A DNA stretch of 64,000 bases from Candidatus Bathyarchaeota archaeon (GCA_005888735.1 VBBN01000009.1:697-64696); one strand, 5' to 3'. Counted from the stretch's first letter, positions 1 to 8,271 are shown. Translations and numbers: made by a program. Notes: a model not told the origin generated them from the sequence alone.

Positions 1-753
1 CTGAGATTGAGCATCCCTTTTCAGTTCTTCAAGCGGCGGAGGCTTGAGCAGTCTGCAAACATTCCCGAAGAGCGTAGGGTCAGAGCACACCACGATAAGC
101 TTCCTCGTAAACTTCCGAGCCTCAGCTACGAAGTGCTGGAAGACAGGTTCGTTGGATAAACGATGGGCTTCTTCGACGAGAATGACCCATCTTGAAAGGT
201 TTCCACTTGGAAACTTCTTGTCGTCATGATGCTCTACTTTGACGGCGCTGAGCCTGCTGAAGATGTTCTGAAGCTCGACTTTGGCCACGTCAGGGTTCTT
301 GTCTGGAACGAATCTCAACTTCAGGTTAGTCTTGGCCCAGTGGACTTGAAAGAAGTCGCCCAGACCAAGCCTCTTCAGAGTCCGATACTCATTGGCAACA
401 TCAATCACAAAGAGAGGGCCTTCAACACGGGGAATGACCATGGATATCAAGAAGAGACTCTTGCCGCTTCCTGAAACTCCCGCGATGCTGACTGGTCTGT
501 CATCGCAGAATACTAGGTCAAAACTGGCGGGTAGAATATTTTCCCTGCGCCCCTCAACGAGAAAGTCCACGACCTGCCCAAGGGTTCGCAGTCCAGTCTC
601 ACCTTCAATCCTCGCAAGCTGTCCGTAGGTGTAGTGGCTCACCCGGACATTCGCGTAGCGTTTCTTCAGTAGACGCCAAAGTTCTGGATGAGTGACCTGT
701 TCCTTGACCGTCTCTGACAGTGAGTCATGTGAGAGGCTCACACGGCTCGTCAA
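1..753 (-). CDS. HerA/VirB4-like P-loop ATPase, N-terminal part (3' end outside window)
   Basis: The reading frame is open on the minus strand from about 775 to the window edge. It contains a Walker A (GVSGSGKS) and a Walker B/DExx-like segment (WVILVEEAHRL), the pattern of HerA/DUF87-type ATPases that pump or translocate DNA. About 65 residues precede the ATPase core and include HYTYGQLARIEGETG. No ATG lies near the 5' end; the TTG at 753 or GTG at 743 are the likely starts. The family is inferred from motifs only. The C-terminal part, including any arginine finger, is not visible. Confidence 0.7.
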   Translation of the reverse strand, partial: MTSRVSLSHDSLSETVKEQVTHPELWRLLKKRYANVRVSHYTYGQLARIEGETGLRTLGQVVDFLVEGRRENILPASFDLVFCDDRPVSIAGVSGSGKSLFLISMVIPRVEGPLFVIDVANEYRTLKRLGLGDFFQVHWAKTNLKLRFVPDKNPDVAKVELQNIFSRLSAVKVEHHDDKKFPSGNLSRWVILVEEAHRLSNEPVFQHFVAEARKFTRKLIVVCSDPTLFGNVCRLLKPPPLEELKRDAQSQ

Positions 754-831
754 CGCAAGAGCCTCCAGTCGTCGTGATTACCAAAAAAAGAGGGGGTTTG
801 AGTTAGCAGGTCAAATCAACTCCGTGGGTGG

Positions 832-936
832 TGGGCCCGCCCGGATTCGAACCGGGGACCGTCAGGTTTCCCATCTGGGATATGAGCCTGCCGCTCTCTC
901 AGTCTGTTGTCAGTAACCTGGCTGAGCTACGGGCCC
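832..936 (-). tRNA. tRNA-Met (CAT, elongator) with two introns
   Basis: Acceptor GGGCCCG pairs with CGGGCCC, the discriminator is A, and the T arm is CCCGG-TTCGAAT-CCGGG. The anticodon loop reads CTCATA, giving anticodon CAT at 882-884. Two insertions must be removed to form a cloverleaf: about 17 nt in the D loop (898-914) and about 13 nt at the canonical 37/38 site (868-880). After removal the D arm is GCTC-AGCCAGGTTA-GAGC. Base pair 27-43 is a G-A mismatch. CCA is not encoded. Exact intron edges can slide by a base or two. Confidence 0.85.
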
Positions 937-1121
937 TCAGAATGCGAGTGATGCTTTGAATTCTTAATTCTTAGGGTTTACTGGAGTCTCCACGATTAGC
1001 GCCCTATTGCTCTCACTAGCTGGCTCAGGAGAAATCGTCGGGAAAGGAATTCTTGTCGGGCACTGAATCGCCTTTCTAGCAGTGTTAGTCGTCTGCCCTG
1101 CATCCTCCGAGCCTCCAACGT

Positions 1122-1130
1122 TTTAATAAA
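1122..1130 (+). promoter_or_regulatory. TATA box of tRNA-Asn
   Basis: TTTAATAAA lies about 41-49 nt upstream of the first tRNA-Asn base. This would place the transcription start near 1150-1155 with a short leader. It is AT-rich in an otherwise GC-rich stretch. Confidence 0.5.
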
Positions 1131-1170
1131 CGGCTTCATCGAATCGCGGGCTGCCGCCGGCGCATAGCGG

Positions 1171-1330
1171 GCCGCCGTTCCCTCAATATCTCGGGGCGCG
1201 AGCTCAGTGGTAGAGCAGCGGACTCGGACAACGCTGAGGCTGAAGCTGTTAAGGTCAAAGGCCACTGCAACCCGTTGGTCAGAGCGTCAAAGAGACGCGA
1301 CCAGAGGTTCGAACCCTCTCGGCGGCGCCA
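1171..1330 (+). tRNA. tRNA-Asn (GTT) interrupted by four introns, CCA encoded
   Basis: A perfect 7-bp acceptor stem is formed by GCCGCCG (1171-1177) and CGGCGGC (1320-1326), followed by G73 and CCA. The exons are 1171-1178, 1201-1221, 1245-1251, 1270-1280 and 1303-1327. They assemble into a 72-nt cloverleaf: D arm GCTC-AGTGGTA-GAGC, anticodon arm GCGGG-CTGTTAA-CCCGT, variable loop TGGTC, T arm AGAGG-TTCGAAC-CCTCT. The implied introns are about 22 nt (8/9), 23 nt (30/31), 18 nt (canonical 37/38) and 22 nt (48/49). Junctions can slide by one or two bases. A second GCCGCCG at 1153 is an alternative first exon. Confidence 0.82.
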
Positions 1331-1478
1331 CCTTATTCCCCACAATGCTAGAAGAGCTCCTCCTCTGGAAAGTCTAGACGACAACCCACGCGACACTCTA
1401 CTAGTACCGATACGGATTATAAGCGACCCAGCCGCTAGTACCGCCAGAGTTCGAACCGTAAGGGTCTGTGGGTTTGGA

Positions 1479-1790
1479 ATGAAGTTCGACCAAGGGCCCG
1501 GTGGGGAAATCCACGTCTTGGACTCCGGTTACACAGACCAAGTTCTACTCGACCGTGTCAGCGAGGAGTTCCTCAGAATTCGCGCAGTCGTCTACAACTC
1601 TCTCAACGACTTGAACAAGCTATTCCTAGTCGACAGGGCGTTGTACACCAACACGCCTGACCTTCCGATTTACTTTGAGTTCACACCTCAGAACCTGGCG
1701 ACGATGAAGACCCCGCTCGTCCTAACTCAGGTGAAGCTCTACTTCGTTGAGACCATGTGGGGCATCAGCACACTACGATTGATGAAGTAG
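1479..1790 (+). CDS. Hypothetical protein (104 aa)
   Basis: The ATG at 1479 gives a protein beginning MKFDQGPGGEIHVLDSGY, with normal composition and a possible alpha/beta fold. I do not recognise a family. The frame stays open back through tRNA-Asn, but that upstream part is tRNA sequence, so the internal ATG is chosen. It lies downstream of tRNA-Asn and convergent with alba. Confidence 0.5.
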   Translation: MKFDQGPGGEIHVLDSGYTDQVLLDRVSEEFLRIRAVVYNSLNDLNKLFLVDRALYTNTPDLPIYFEFTPQNLATMKTPLVLTQVKLYFVETMWGISTLRLMK

Positions 1791-1880
1791 AAGGTTCATT
1801 GGAAAACGGTGTGCAAGCCTGACTGCTGGGGCGCGGTGATCCGCACTTGGAAAAAGTGCGTTTTCGAGAACGTGGTTCGT

Positions 1881-2210
1881 CTAGGCGGCTTTCTCTATCG
1901 TGATTTCGATCGTAGACACGTTACGTGTCTCGCCGGCCTCGCCTAGTACTTCAGAGCTTATCTTGACTTCTTTTATGCTCAACTTTCCTTGGAAGAATCT
2001 TCGTCTCACGACCTCGACGACGTCCACTGCATGGCTGATGGATTTGCCTCGGGCTTTGACGGTCAGATGCTTTGCTCCACCGTTGAAGTGCATCATTACA
2101 GCCGTTGCATAGGCCATAAGTGGTTTCTTTCCTATGAAGACCGTGTCTGCAGGTATCGGGGTGCGAGGAGCCTGCGGCGCTCTTTTCTCTGGACTGGTCT
2201 GTTCTGCCAT
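1881..2210 (-). CDS. alba: DNA/RNA-binding chromatin protein Alba
   Basis: This 109-residue protein is a typical Alba: VFIGKKPLMAYATAVM near the N-terminus, then KARGKSISHAVDVVEVVRRRF and the C-terminal strand VSTIEITIEK. Alba dimers coat DNA and RNA in archaea, and the GKSISHA segment corresponds to the nucleic-acid binding face. About 17 disordered residues precede the fold, longer than the minimal family member. It follows a coiled-coil gene on the same strand but has its own intergenic region with a CTTAAG-type TATA element. Confidence 0.95.
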   Translation of the reverse strand: MAEQTSPEKRAPQAPRTPIPADTVFIGKKPLMAYATAVMMHFNGGAKHLTVKARGKSISHAVDVVEVVRRRFFQGKLSIKEVKISSEVLGEAGETRNVSTIEITIEKAA

Positions 2211-2300
2211 CTAAATTGTCGACCTTAGCCTCTTCTCGTTGATGGTAGAGTCCGGACAACATCTGGCGACTTAAGCCTTTGCGCCGCTAGAGCGTCGCGC

Positions 2301-2330
2301 AAGAAAAGGGGAGAAAAATAAGAAAAGAGG
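2301..2330 (-). terminator. T-rich terminator downstream of the coiled-coil/zinc-ribbon gene
   Basis: On the minus strand this stretch is a pyrimidine run with three T tracts (TTTTCTT, TTTTT, CCCCTTTT) just after the stop codon at 2347. That is the usual archaeal intrinsic terminator form. It separates the upstream gene from alba. Confidence 0.5.
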
Positions 2331-2346
2331 GCGGACTGCCGGTTTG

Positions 2347-3495
2347 TCAGATGATCTCTCGGGTGAGAGCTTCTCTGAATTTGACCCTGCAGTCCTGGCA
2401 CTGGAACAGTCCGATGAGGACGTTCTTCTTCGACTTTCCGCCCTTAAGCTCCCACACCTTCACAGGCTTGGGAACGTCAGCTCCGCATTTTGGACAGACT
2501 ACCTTGTAGAATTGTGTGGGCGGGGTCAAGCTGACCGTTGCGAGATCAGAGGCCACGGAGGGGATTCCTGCAGACGCATCAGTAGTACCGATTGTTGGTT
2601 GTAGAGCAGATGAATCATCGGTAACTACCACTGAGGAAGCGTCAACAGAAGGTATGTCGTCGACCACTTTCACCATCAGAGCTTCATCCGCGCCAGTGGT
2701 CTCAACGATGTCGACTGTGGGTATGGTCTGGGTTGCTTCGTCTATACTAGCCTCAATAGGCTCGCTGGCGGGGCTGTCAATAATGAGGCCCAGATCAGTT
2801 GTTGCCACAGCGACGGGTGCGGGTGACATTGGAAAGATCGGTCCAACCACTCTGTCTTGAGGGGTTGGTTCTGTTTCAGGCGCGTTTGCTGACTGAGGGT
2901 TTGGAATCGACGTAGGAGTTGGTTGCTGGCCGGAAGGAGCAGCAATGTAGGCTGGGATGCTGGGAGTGGGTGAGGTCGGTTCAGGGGTGAACCTGAGCGC
3001 TGTTTGGGGAGTAGCCGTAACCGTGGGGTTCTGTTGAGGGGGGGTGAGGAGTGGGGTGCTCTCTGTTGCTGCCGAAGGTCGGTTCCAGTCTGCGCTTGGA
3101 CCCGTCCGAGGGGCTGCTGCTTGTTTGAACTCCGAGGGAGTCAGTGGCCTTGCCTCAATGTGAGACAAGGTGGCAATCATTGCCCTGATTTCTTCGATGC
3201 TGTGGAGGTTGCGTTCGAGCAGGCCTTTGAACTCTTCTCTCTGTTGGCGGTATTCGCCGTCGTTGACTTCACCTGTGACATATTTGGTTTCCAGTGTCAA
3301 CAGTCTCTGTGGAGTGCTTGCGATCTGGTCCTTTGTCTCTTTGAGGTGCTCATTGAGGTTGTAGCCTAGAACGTTGATTCTGTCTTGGAGTTCTTGGGAT
3401 GCTCTTCCGTAGTCCTCGTGGATAGCGCGCATTTTCTCTTTGTAGCCGTTAATTTCGCCGATCAGCTTCTCGAGTGTTAGGTCGTTTAGTCCCAT
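2347..3495 (-). CDS. CdvA-like coiled-coil protein with C-terminal zinc ribbon
   Basis: This 382-residue protein has an N-terminal helical coiled coil (about 1-115), a long Pro/Thr/Ser-rich disordered linker (about 120-325) and a C-terminal zinc ribbon (CPKCG and CQDC, about 335-370). The coiled coil contains LETKYVTGEVNDGEYRQQ, resembling the break motif of CdvA (F-S-V-G-D-I-x4-Y-E) in the gene at 4582. It is also clearly related to the gene at 59492. It is divergent from the cdv cluster, sharing the 3496-3890 intergenic region. I infer a role linked to the division machinery. No enzymatic domain is seen. Confidence 0.6.
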   Translation of the reverse strand: MGLNDLTLEKLIGEINGYKEKMRAIHEDYGRASQELQDRINVLGYNLNEHLKETKDQIASTPQRLLTLETKYVTGEVNDGEYRQQREEFKGLLERNLHSIEEIRAMIATLSHIEARPLTPSEFKQAAAPRTGPSADWNRPSAATESTPLLTPPQQNPTVTATPQTALRFTPEPTSPTPSIPAYIAAPSGQQPTPTSIPNPQSANAPETEPTPQDRVVGPIFPMSPAPVAVATTDLGLIIDSPASEPIEASIDEATQTIPTVDIVETTGADEALMVKVVDDIPSVDASSVVVTDDSSALQPTIGTTDASAGIPSVASDLATVSLTPPTQFYKVVCPKCGADVPKPVKVWELKGGKSKKNVLIGLFQCQDCRVKFREALTREII

Positions 3496-3704
3496 TTTTC
3501 CACCTTGGGAAACCGAGTTCTGTTAGGTAAAATGGTAAAAGCCTTCGAGCCGGAAAACGGTCGAAAATCAAGGTCGATATCTCCAAAACGACGGCTTGCT
3601 ACAAAAGATACTGTCAATGACAGAGGAATCTAGTGCTGGGTTTTAGCCGACGGTGTTAGACAAATCGTCCGAAAAACCGATTTTCACCGGTCCATTTCTC
3701 CTGC

Positions 3705-3714
3705 GTATATAAAC
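3705..3714 (+). promoter_or_regulatory. TATA box of the cdv cluster
   Basis: GTATATAAAC lies in a GC-rich context about 180 nt upstream of the first cdvB start. Transcription would begin near 3735-3740, leaving a leader of about 150 nt. Confidence 0.6.
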
Positions 3715-3752
3715 CAAAAGCGGTTTGTGGAGTCCACAATTTGTTGCTACAA

Positions 3753-3779
3753 TACCTGTTGTGACGCCATACCTGTTGT
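3753..3779 (+). repeat. Direct repeat in the cdv leader, candidate operator
   Basis: The 10-mer TACCTGTTGT occurs at 3753-3762 and exactly again at 3770-3779, 17 bp start to start. Both copies lie just downstream of the predicted start site, where a bound repressor would block transcription. The repeat is visible; the regulatory role is inferred. Confidence 0.4.
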
Positions 3780-3890
3780 CATCTCTAGAATCTGGGAATC
3801 ACTCCATGTGCCAAATCAACACATTGCGTGTCAAGAACTCACTTGGCACCGCCCCAGGGTGTAGACGGCTCAAAGAGGAAGAAAGTCCGA

Positions 3891-4538
3891 ATGTCGTTCA
3901 AGTCCATCAAAAATTGGGACCGAGAGCAAGGCGCACCTTTGCTCTCGAAACTCGGAGAGCGCGTCCATCACCAAGAACCTCTCAAAGAACGGATCAACCA
4001 AGTCATCTACAAGCTCAGGGTAAACCAGAACCGGCTCGAGGGAGCTAATCTCAAGACACAACAGCACGACAAGTCTCTGTTCGACAAGTGCGTCGCAGCT
4101 CAAATGTCCAAAGACAATGCGAGGGCCACCATGTATGCCAATGAGATTGCTGAAATACGGAAAATGGCAAAAGTCACACTCCGGAGCGAACTGGCGCTGG
4201 AACAAGTGATCCTCAGGCTCGAGACGATCGAAGAGTTTGGAGATGTCGCATCACTGATGGGACCAGTCGCCGGGGTTGTCCGATCGATAAAGAACCAGAT
4301 AACCGGTGTCATCCCACAAGTCGGCTACGAGCTAGGCGAGATTTCAGAAACACTGAGCGGTGTAGTAATGGAGGTCGGCGAAGCGACTGGCACAACCTAT
4401 GACATGGAAACCTCCAACCCAGAAGCCCAGAAGATACTCGGAGAAGCCAACACAATAGCAGAACAAAGGATGCGCGAAAAATTCCCGGAGTTACCCAGCT
4501 CCGCCAGCGCACTGGCAGAGCCGACGATCCCTAGGTAG
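3891..4538 (+). CDS. cdvB2: CdvB paralog (ESCRT-III-like), no winged helix
   Basis: This 215-residue Snf7-type protein has LKERINQVIYKLRVNQNRLE (helix 1) and the ANEIAEIRKMAK...LALEQVILRLETIEEFGD helix 2/3 region typical of CdvB. The C-terminus carries REKFPELP, a MIM2-like motif of the kind that binds the MIT domain of CdvC/Vps4. It ends without the winged helix present in the CdvB at 5330. ESCRT-III proteins polymerise on membranes and constrict the division neck. I choose ATG 3891 because a purine-rich GAGGAAGAAAG stretch precedes it. It is the first gene of the cdv cluster. Confidence 0.92.
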   Translation: MSFKSIKNWDREQGAPLLSKLGERVHHQEPLKERINQVIYKLRVNQNRLEGANLKTQQHDKSLFDKCVAAQMSKDNARATMYANEIAEIRKMAKVTLRSELALEQVILRLETIEEFGDVASLMGPVAGVVRSIKNQITGVIPQVGYELGEISETLSGVVMEVGEATGTTYDMETSNPEAQKILGEANTIAEQRMREKFPELPSSASALAEPTIPR

Positions 4539-4581
4539 AGGGAGAGAGGGCAACTCCAGCCATTATTTTTTGTGAAGGATT

Positions 4582-5292
4582 ATGACGATAACACTAGACC
4601 AAGTCCGACGGTTCCTCGGGAGACCACTTCAAGACCCCTACGGACGAGCGTATGGGAAGGTTGTAGGAATATCCGCCAATCTTCGAGATGAAATCATTGC
4701 CGTAGGCGTAGAGGTGGGAAACGGCGAGTTTGTCCAATGCCCCGGCGACAGGCTCAGCATCTCCACAGACAGTCTCGTTCTACTTCCCGCCTGGAAACAG
4801 GAGGCTGATGACTTCCGGAAGGAGTTCGAGATCGTTACGAGACGCTTGAAGGCCCTCGACGAGCTCTTCAGCGTCGGCGATATTCAACGAGACGTCTATG
4901 AGGATCTCCGAAAACAGCACGAAGACGCCATCAACCAGCTCAAAGCGAAGAGGGCGGAGATTCTTGAGACTCTCAGCCAAAGGACTGGAACACTGACCAC
5001 GCAGCTCCGCCAGCTACAGACACACCTTGCAGGCAACAAGATGCTCCACGCCTCAGGCGAGTTCGACGATCTCAGCTACAAAGCAGCTAGCGAGGCAATA
5101 GACACTGGACTCGTACGGGCCATGGCAGAGAAGAAGGAAGTAGACACCATATTCTCGTATCTAGGCAAGCTTGACACAGCGAATCCTCCCTCATCCCAGT
5201 CAATCTCGCAGCCAGCCCAACCAGTCCAGCCTGCACCAACACCTTCCCAGTCCAAAGACGGCGTTCTGGTTCTCCACGTGAGGGAAGGCTAG
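4582..5292 (+). CDS. cdvA: Cell division protein CdvA
   Basis: This 236-residue protein has an N-terminal PRC-barrel-like domain (about 1-75, with LGRPLQDPYGRAYGKVVGI), a central coiled coil (about 75-190) and a Pro/Ser/Gln-rich linker. It ends in KDGVLVLHVREG, matching the E3B peptide by which CdvA recruits the winged helix of CdvB. CdvA marks the division site and binds membrane and DNA in crenarchaea. GAAGGA just upstream of ATG 4582 serves as the ribosome binding site. It lies between two cdvB genes with short gaps. Confidence 0.93.
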   Translation: MTITLDQVRRFLGRPLQDPYGRAYGKVVGISANLRDEIIAVGVEVGNGEFVQCPGDRLSISTDSLVLLPAWKQEADDFRKEFEIVTRRLKALDELFSVGDIQRDVYEDLRKQHEDAINQLKAKRAEILETLSQRTGTLTTQLRQLQTHLAGNKMLHASGEFDDLSYKAASEAIDTGLVRAMAEKKEVDTIFSYLGKLDTANPPSSQSISQPAQPVQPAPTPSQSKDGVLVLHVREG

Positions 5293-5329
5293 GAGGTTCC
5301 TAGGTCTGTTCAGAAAGCTGGAGGAGAGG

Positions 5330-6103
5330 ATGCATTCAATCCCCCTCAAAGAGCGAATAGCCCAGGCCCTCTGGCGGCTCAACTCACAGAAAGACAAGCT
5401 TGAGCACATGTCCACAAGGCTCCAGCAGCGCGACAAGGAGATGTTCCAGCGATGCATCGGAGCCCAGCTCTCCAAGGACAATGCTCACGCCGCACTGTAC
5501 GCAAACGAATGCGCAGAGATACGCAAGATGGCCCATCTGACAATGAGTAGCGAACTAGCTCTCGAGCGCGTAATCCTACGCTTACAAACAATCGAAGAGT
5601 TCGGCGACGTAATGGCCCAGCTCGCACTGGTTATCGGTGTGGTGCGGGAGACCCGGGGGAGAATAGCGGGCGTCATCCCGGAGGTTGCAGGGGAACTCGG
5701 CGAGGTCAACGAAATGCTCAGCGACATGAGCCTTGAGACAGGCCAGATTCAAGACCAAGGCGTGGACATGCAAGTGTCCAGCTCCGAGGCTCGAAAAGTC
5801 CTCGAAGAATCGAGTGCAATAGCCAGCCAGCAAATGAAAGAACGTTTTCCAGAACTACCGCTCCCTGAAGCACGCGCGTCGGCAACAGAAGTGCGGGTTC
5901 CAGTCGCCGTCACGGCAGGTGGTGAAGAAGAGATTCCCGGCCTACCTAGCGTACCTCTCGAACAGAGACTTTTCGACTATATCAGAAGCCACAACGGGGA
6001 ATTGACAATCAATTCCTGCGCGTCAGACCTGACTGTCTCACCGGACGACGTGCGCCGTTCTCTCCAGAAACTAAAGGATGACGGAAAAGTAGTCACGGAC
6101 TGA
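5330..6103 (+). CDS. cdvB: CdvB (ESCRT-III core protein with C-terminal winged helix)
   Basis: This 257-residue protein has an ESCRT-III core at about 1-165. MIM2-like motifs FPELPLPE (173-180) and PGLPSVP (203-209) can bind CdvC. A C-terminal winged helix (about 210-257) matches the domain that docks on the E3B tail of CdvA. ATG 5330 is preceded by GGAGGAG. An in-frame CTG at 5306 lies 8 nt after a strong GGAGGT and would add MFRKLEER, so the true start could be there. CdvA and CdvC flank it, the standard crenarchaeal order. Confidence 0.95.
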   Translation: MHSIPLKERIAQALWRLNSQKDKLEHMSTRLQQRDKEMFQRCIGAQLSKDNAHAALYANECAEIRKMAHLTMSSELALERVILRLQTIEEFGDVMAQLALVIGVVRETRGRIAGVIPEVAGELGEVNEMLSDMSLETGQIQDQGVDMQVSSSEARKVLEESSAIASQQMKERFPELPLPEARASATEVRVPVAVTAGGEEEIPGLPSVPLEQRLFDYIRSHNGELTINSCASDLTVSPDDVRRSLQKLKDDGKVVTD

Positions 6104-6143
6104 GGACGAGCACACACTCGTCCCCGGAATCCATTAACGATCA

Positions 6144-7307
6144 TTGGGGGTAAAGGAAATCTCGGCCTCGGAAGAACTGGAATCGCTTGCAGTAAGATTT
6201 GCGAATGAAGCAATCGAGCTTGAACGAAAGGGATCAAAGCGAATAGCCGTCACCAAGTACCAGCGAGCAGTCGAGCTGCTCCTCAAGCTATGCTCCCTCT
6301 ATCCCACTGCACCCCAAAACAAGGTCTACATGGAACACGCCGAAGCTTACAAGAAGAGGGTAAAGGAACTCCAATCCGGCTCTGCATCTATCGACCATCC
6401 AGCCGAGGCCCCCGACCTTAGGGATTCCAAGAGCATCAAGTTGGACCAATGGGTTCTGACGGAAAAGCCTGACATTAGCTGGGATGAAATAGCGGGGCTT
6501 GAACGGCCCAAACGAGCCATCGAAGAGGCTATAATCTTCCCGGTCCGAAGGCCCGACCTTTTCCCGCTCGGCTGGCCAAGGGGAATACTCTTCTTTGGCC
6601 CACCAGGATGCGGAAAGACACTCCTCGCCGCCGCAATTGCCAGCGAGATCAAGGGAGTCTTCTTCTGCGCGGACGCTGCGTCCTTGATGTCAAAGTGGCT
6701 GGGCGAGTCCGAGCGCAACGTTCAACAGCTCTTCTCCAAAGCACGAGAAGTATCGGAGAACACGCAGCCTGCGATTGTCTTCCTGGACGAGGTTGACTCC
6801 TTGATGGGAGTTAGGGGCGAAGAGGTGGGCGGTGAGGTCCGAGTCAGAAACCAGTTCCTCAAGGAAATGGACGGTATCCTCGACAAGAAGAAGAAATTCC
6901 ACGTATACGTCATAGGGGCGACTAACAAGCCGTGGGTCCTCGACGAGCCTTTCATTCGACGCTTCCAGAAACGAATCTACATTCCCCTTCCAGATATCAA
7001 AGCGCGCATGGACATGTTCCAAGTCTACTCCCATGATCTGAAGTTCGGCAACAATTTGGACTTTGCCGAGCTGGCCCGGATGACCGAGGGATATTCCGGG
7101 GGGGACATTCGGGACTTGTTCCAGTCAACGCAGATGAAAGTTGTCAGGGACTTTTTCCAGTCTGGCAGAGCGGGGGACAATAGCGCCACGCCGGACCCTA
7201 TTCGAATGGAGGACTTTCAGTCAATCCTAGCAGCCCGCAGGCCGAGCGTCTCCTCGTCTAACCTGAAGCGCTACTTCGACTGGGACGAGACCTTCAAGGC
7301 AAGCTAG
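6144..7307 (+). CDS. cdvC: CdvC, Vps4-type AAA ATPase
   Basis: This 387-residue protein has an N-terminal MIT domain (about 5-80, three helices, LAVRFANEAIELERKG) and an AAA module with Walker A GPPGCGKT and Walker B AIVFLDEVDSLM. The arginine-finger region is RRFQKR. It disassembles ESCRT-III filaments by gripping the MIM motifs of CdvB. Length is normal for the family. The start is TTG 6144; no good Shine-Dalgarno precedes it. It follows cdvB by 40 nt. Confidence 0.96.
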   Translation: MGVKEISASEELESLAVRFANEAIELERKGSKRIAVTKYQRAVELLLKLCSLYPTAPQNKVYMEHAEAYKKRVKELQSGSASIDHPAEAPDLRDSKSIKLDQWVLTEKPDISWDEIAGLERPKRAIEEAIIFPVRRPDLFPLGWPRGILFFGPPGCGKTLLAAAIASEIKGVFFCADAASLMSKWLGESERNVQQLFSKAREVSENTQPAIVFLDEVDSLMGVRGEEVGGEVRVRNQFLKEMDGILDKKKKFHVYVIGATNKPWVLDEPFIRRFQKRIYIPLPDIKARMDMFQVYSHDLKFGNNLDFAELARMTEGYSGGDIRDLFQSTQMKVVRDFFQSGRAGDNSATPDPIRMEDFQSILAARRPSVSSSNLKRYFDWDETFKAS

Positions 7308-7319
7308 GACGGAACCCGG

Positions 7320-7787
7320 TTGAACTTGGACGGAACTGACCTGCGAATCCTGGCAGAGCTGGCCGAGAATTCCAAGGCCTCATTTGTCGAGATAGGCCGG
7401 AAGCTAGGGCTCCACCCCAACGTGGTCGGGTACAGAGTGAACCGGCTTGAAGACTCCGGAATCATACGCGAGTACACCACCCTAATTGACTTCTCAAAGC
7501 TAGGACTGTCAGAACAGGTCCTAGTTGCAGCAAACTTTCCATCCGCCGGGTCCCGAGATGACATTCTCAAACAAATTTCCGAGATTCCTGGAACTGTTAA
7601 CATCATCAGCTCACTAGGCTCGCCTGAAGGGCTGCTGTTCATAGTCGCACGGAACAAAGAGGACGTCAACGCAGCGCTCTCAAAACTCAGGTCCCTCAAC
7701 ATGGATATTCACTTCGCTTCCTCTGTTATACGAACATATGACGAGGGACGTCTCGGGACGTTCCTGAGAACCATAGCGGGGTCGTAG
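7320..7787 (+). CDS. Lrp/AsnC family transcriptional regulator
   Basis: This 155-residue protein has an N-terminal winged helix-turn-helix (LDGTDLRILAELAENSKAS...IGRKLGLHPNVVGYRVNRLE) and an alpha/beta C-terminal ligand domain. It starts at TTG 7320, only 12 nt after cdvC, so it is probably co-transcribed. Lrp proteins usually autoregulate and control neighbouring genes. It may regulate the cdv cluster or the ABC pair that follows. Confidence 0.88.
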   Translation: MNLDGTDLRILAELAENSKASFVEIGRKLGLHPNVVGYRVNRLEDSGIIREYTTLIDFSKLGLSEQVLVAANFPSAGSRDDILKQISEIPGTVNIISSLGSPEGLLFIVARNKEDVNAALSKLRSLNMDIHFASSVIRTYDEGRLGTFLRTIAGS

Positions 7788-7803
7788 GAAGGGTCCTTGT
7801 CCC

Positions 7804-8271
7804 TTGGAAAAGCCCGGCTGGGTTCCCATCGTAATCTCTGGAGTCCTCCCTCGAGGTGTGCCTGACTTGTTCGCTATGGTTATTGTCCTAGCTGCCAGTC
7901 TCAACGCGTCCCTGGGCTCAACGGTCCTGGCAGGCTTGGGGATTGGGCCTGCACTGTTGGTGCTATCTGTTATGGCATCGTGCGCTTTGGCAGCCTCGTC
8001 GAATAGTGCTCGACGGCTTAGGGAAGAGCTTGCATTATTCGCATATGGTAGCTCTACACGGATGGTCGGGCTCAGGGGGTTTCTGAGAGGAGTTGCTTGC
8101 GTGTTTCTCGCTCTGCTCTTCTACATTGCATTAGAGGCGAGAACCTTAGGCTTGTTTTCTGGTTCGATGATCATAATCTGTCTCGCGATTGTGGTCGGGG
8201 GCGTTTCCTATGCTCTTCCTATCCTCTTCCGGACTCGGTCCTTGGACTTCGTGGAGAACTACAAGGGGTAG
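7804..8271 (+). CDS. Small FtsX/MacB-like permease (about four TM segments)
   Basis: This 155-residue hydrophobic protein has TM segments near 18-35, 40-64, 95-115 and 120-140. The segment ARRLREELALFAYGSSTRMVGLRGFLRG resembles the coupling region of FtsX/MacB permeases (R-E-x-x-L-x-x-x-G-x-S). It is about half the usual permease length and lacks a large extracellular domain. It starts at TTG 7804 and is immediately followed by the ABC ATPase, so the two likely form one transporter-like complex. Assignment to the FtsX fold is tentative. Confidence 0.55.
   Translation: MEKPGWVPIVISGVLPRGVPDLFAMVIVLAASLNASLGSTVLAGLGIGPALLVLSVMASCALAASSNSARRLREELALFAYGSSTRMVGLRGFLRGVACVFLALLFYIALEARTLGLFSGSMIIICLAIVVGGVSYALPILFRTRSLDFVENYKG

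Noticed and set aside
1275-1478. Upstream extension of the small gene at 1479
   Set aside because: It runs through the tRNA-Asn 3' half, so the long frame is incidental.
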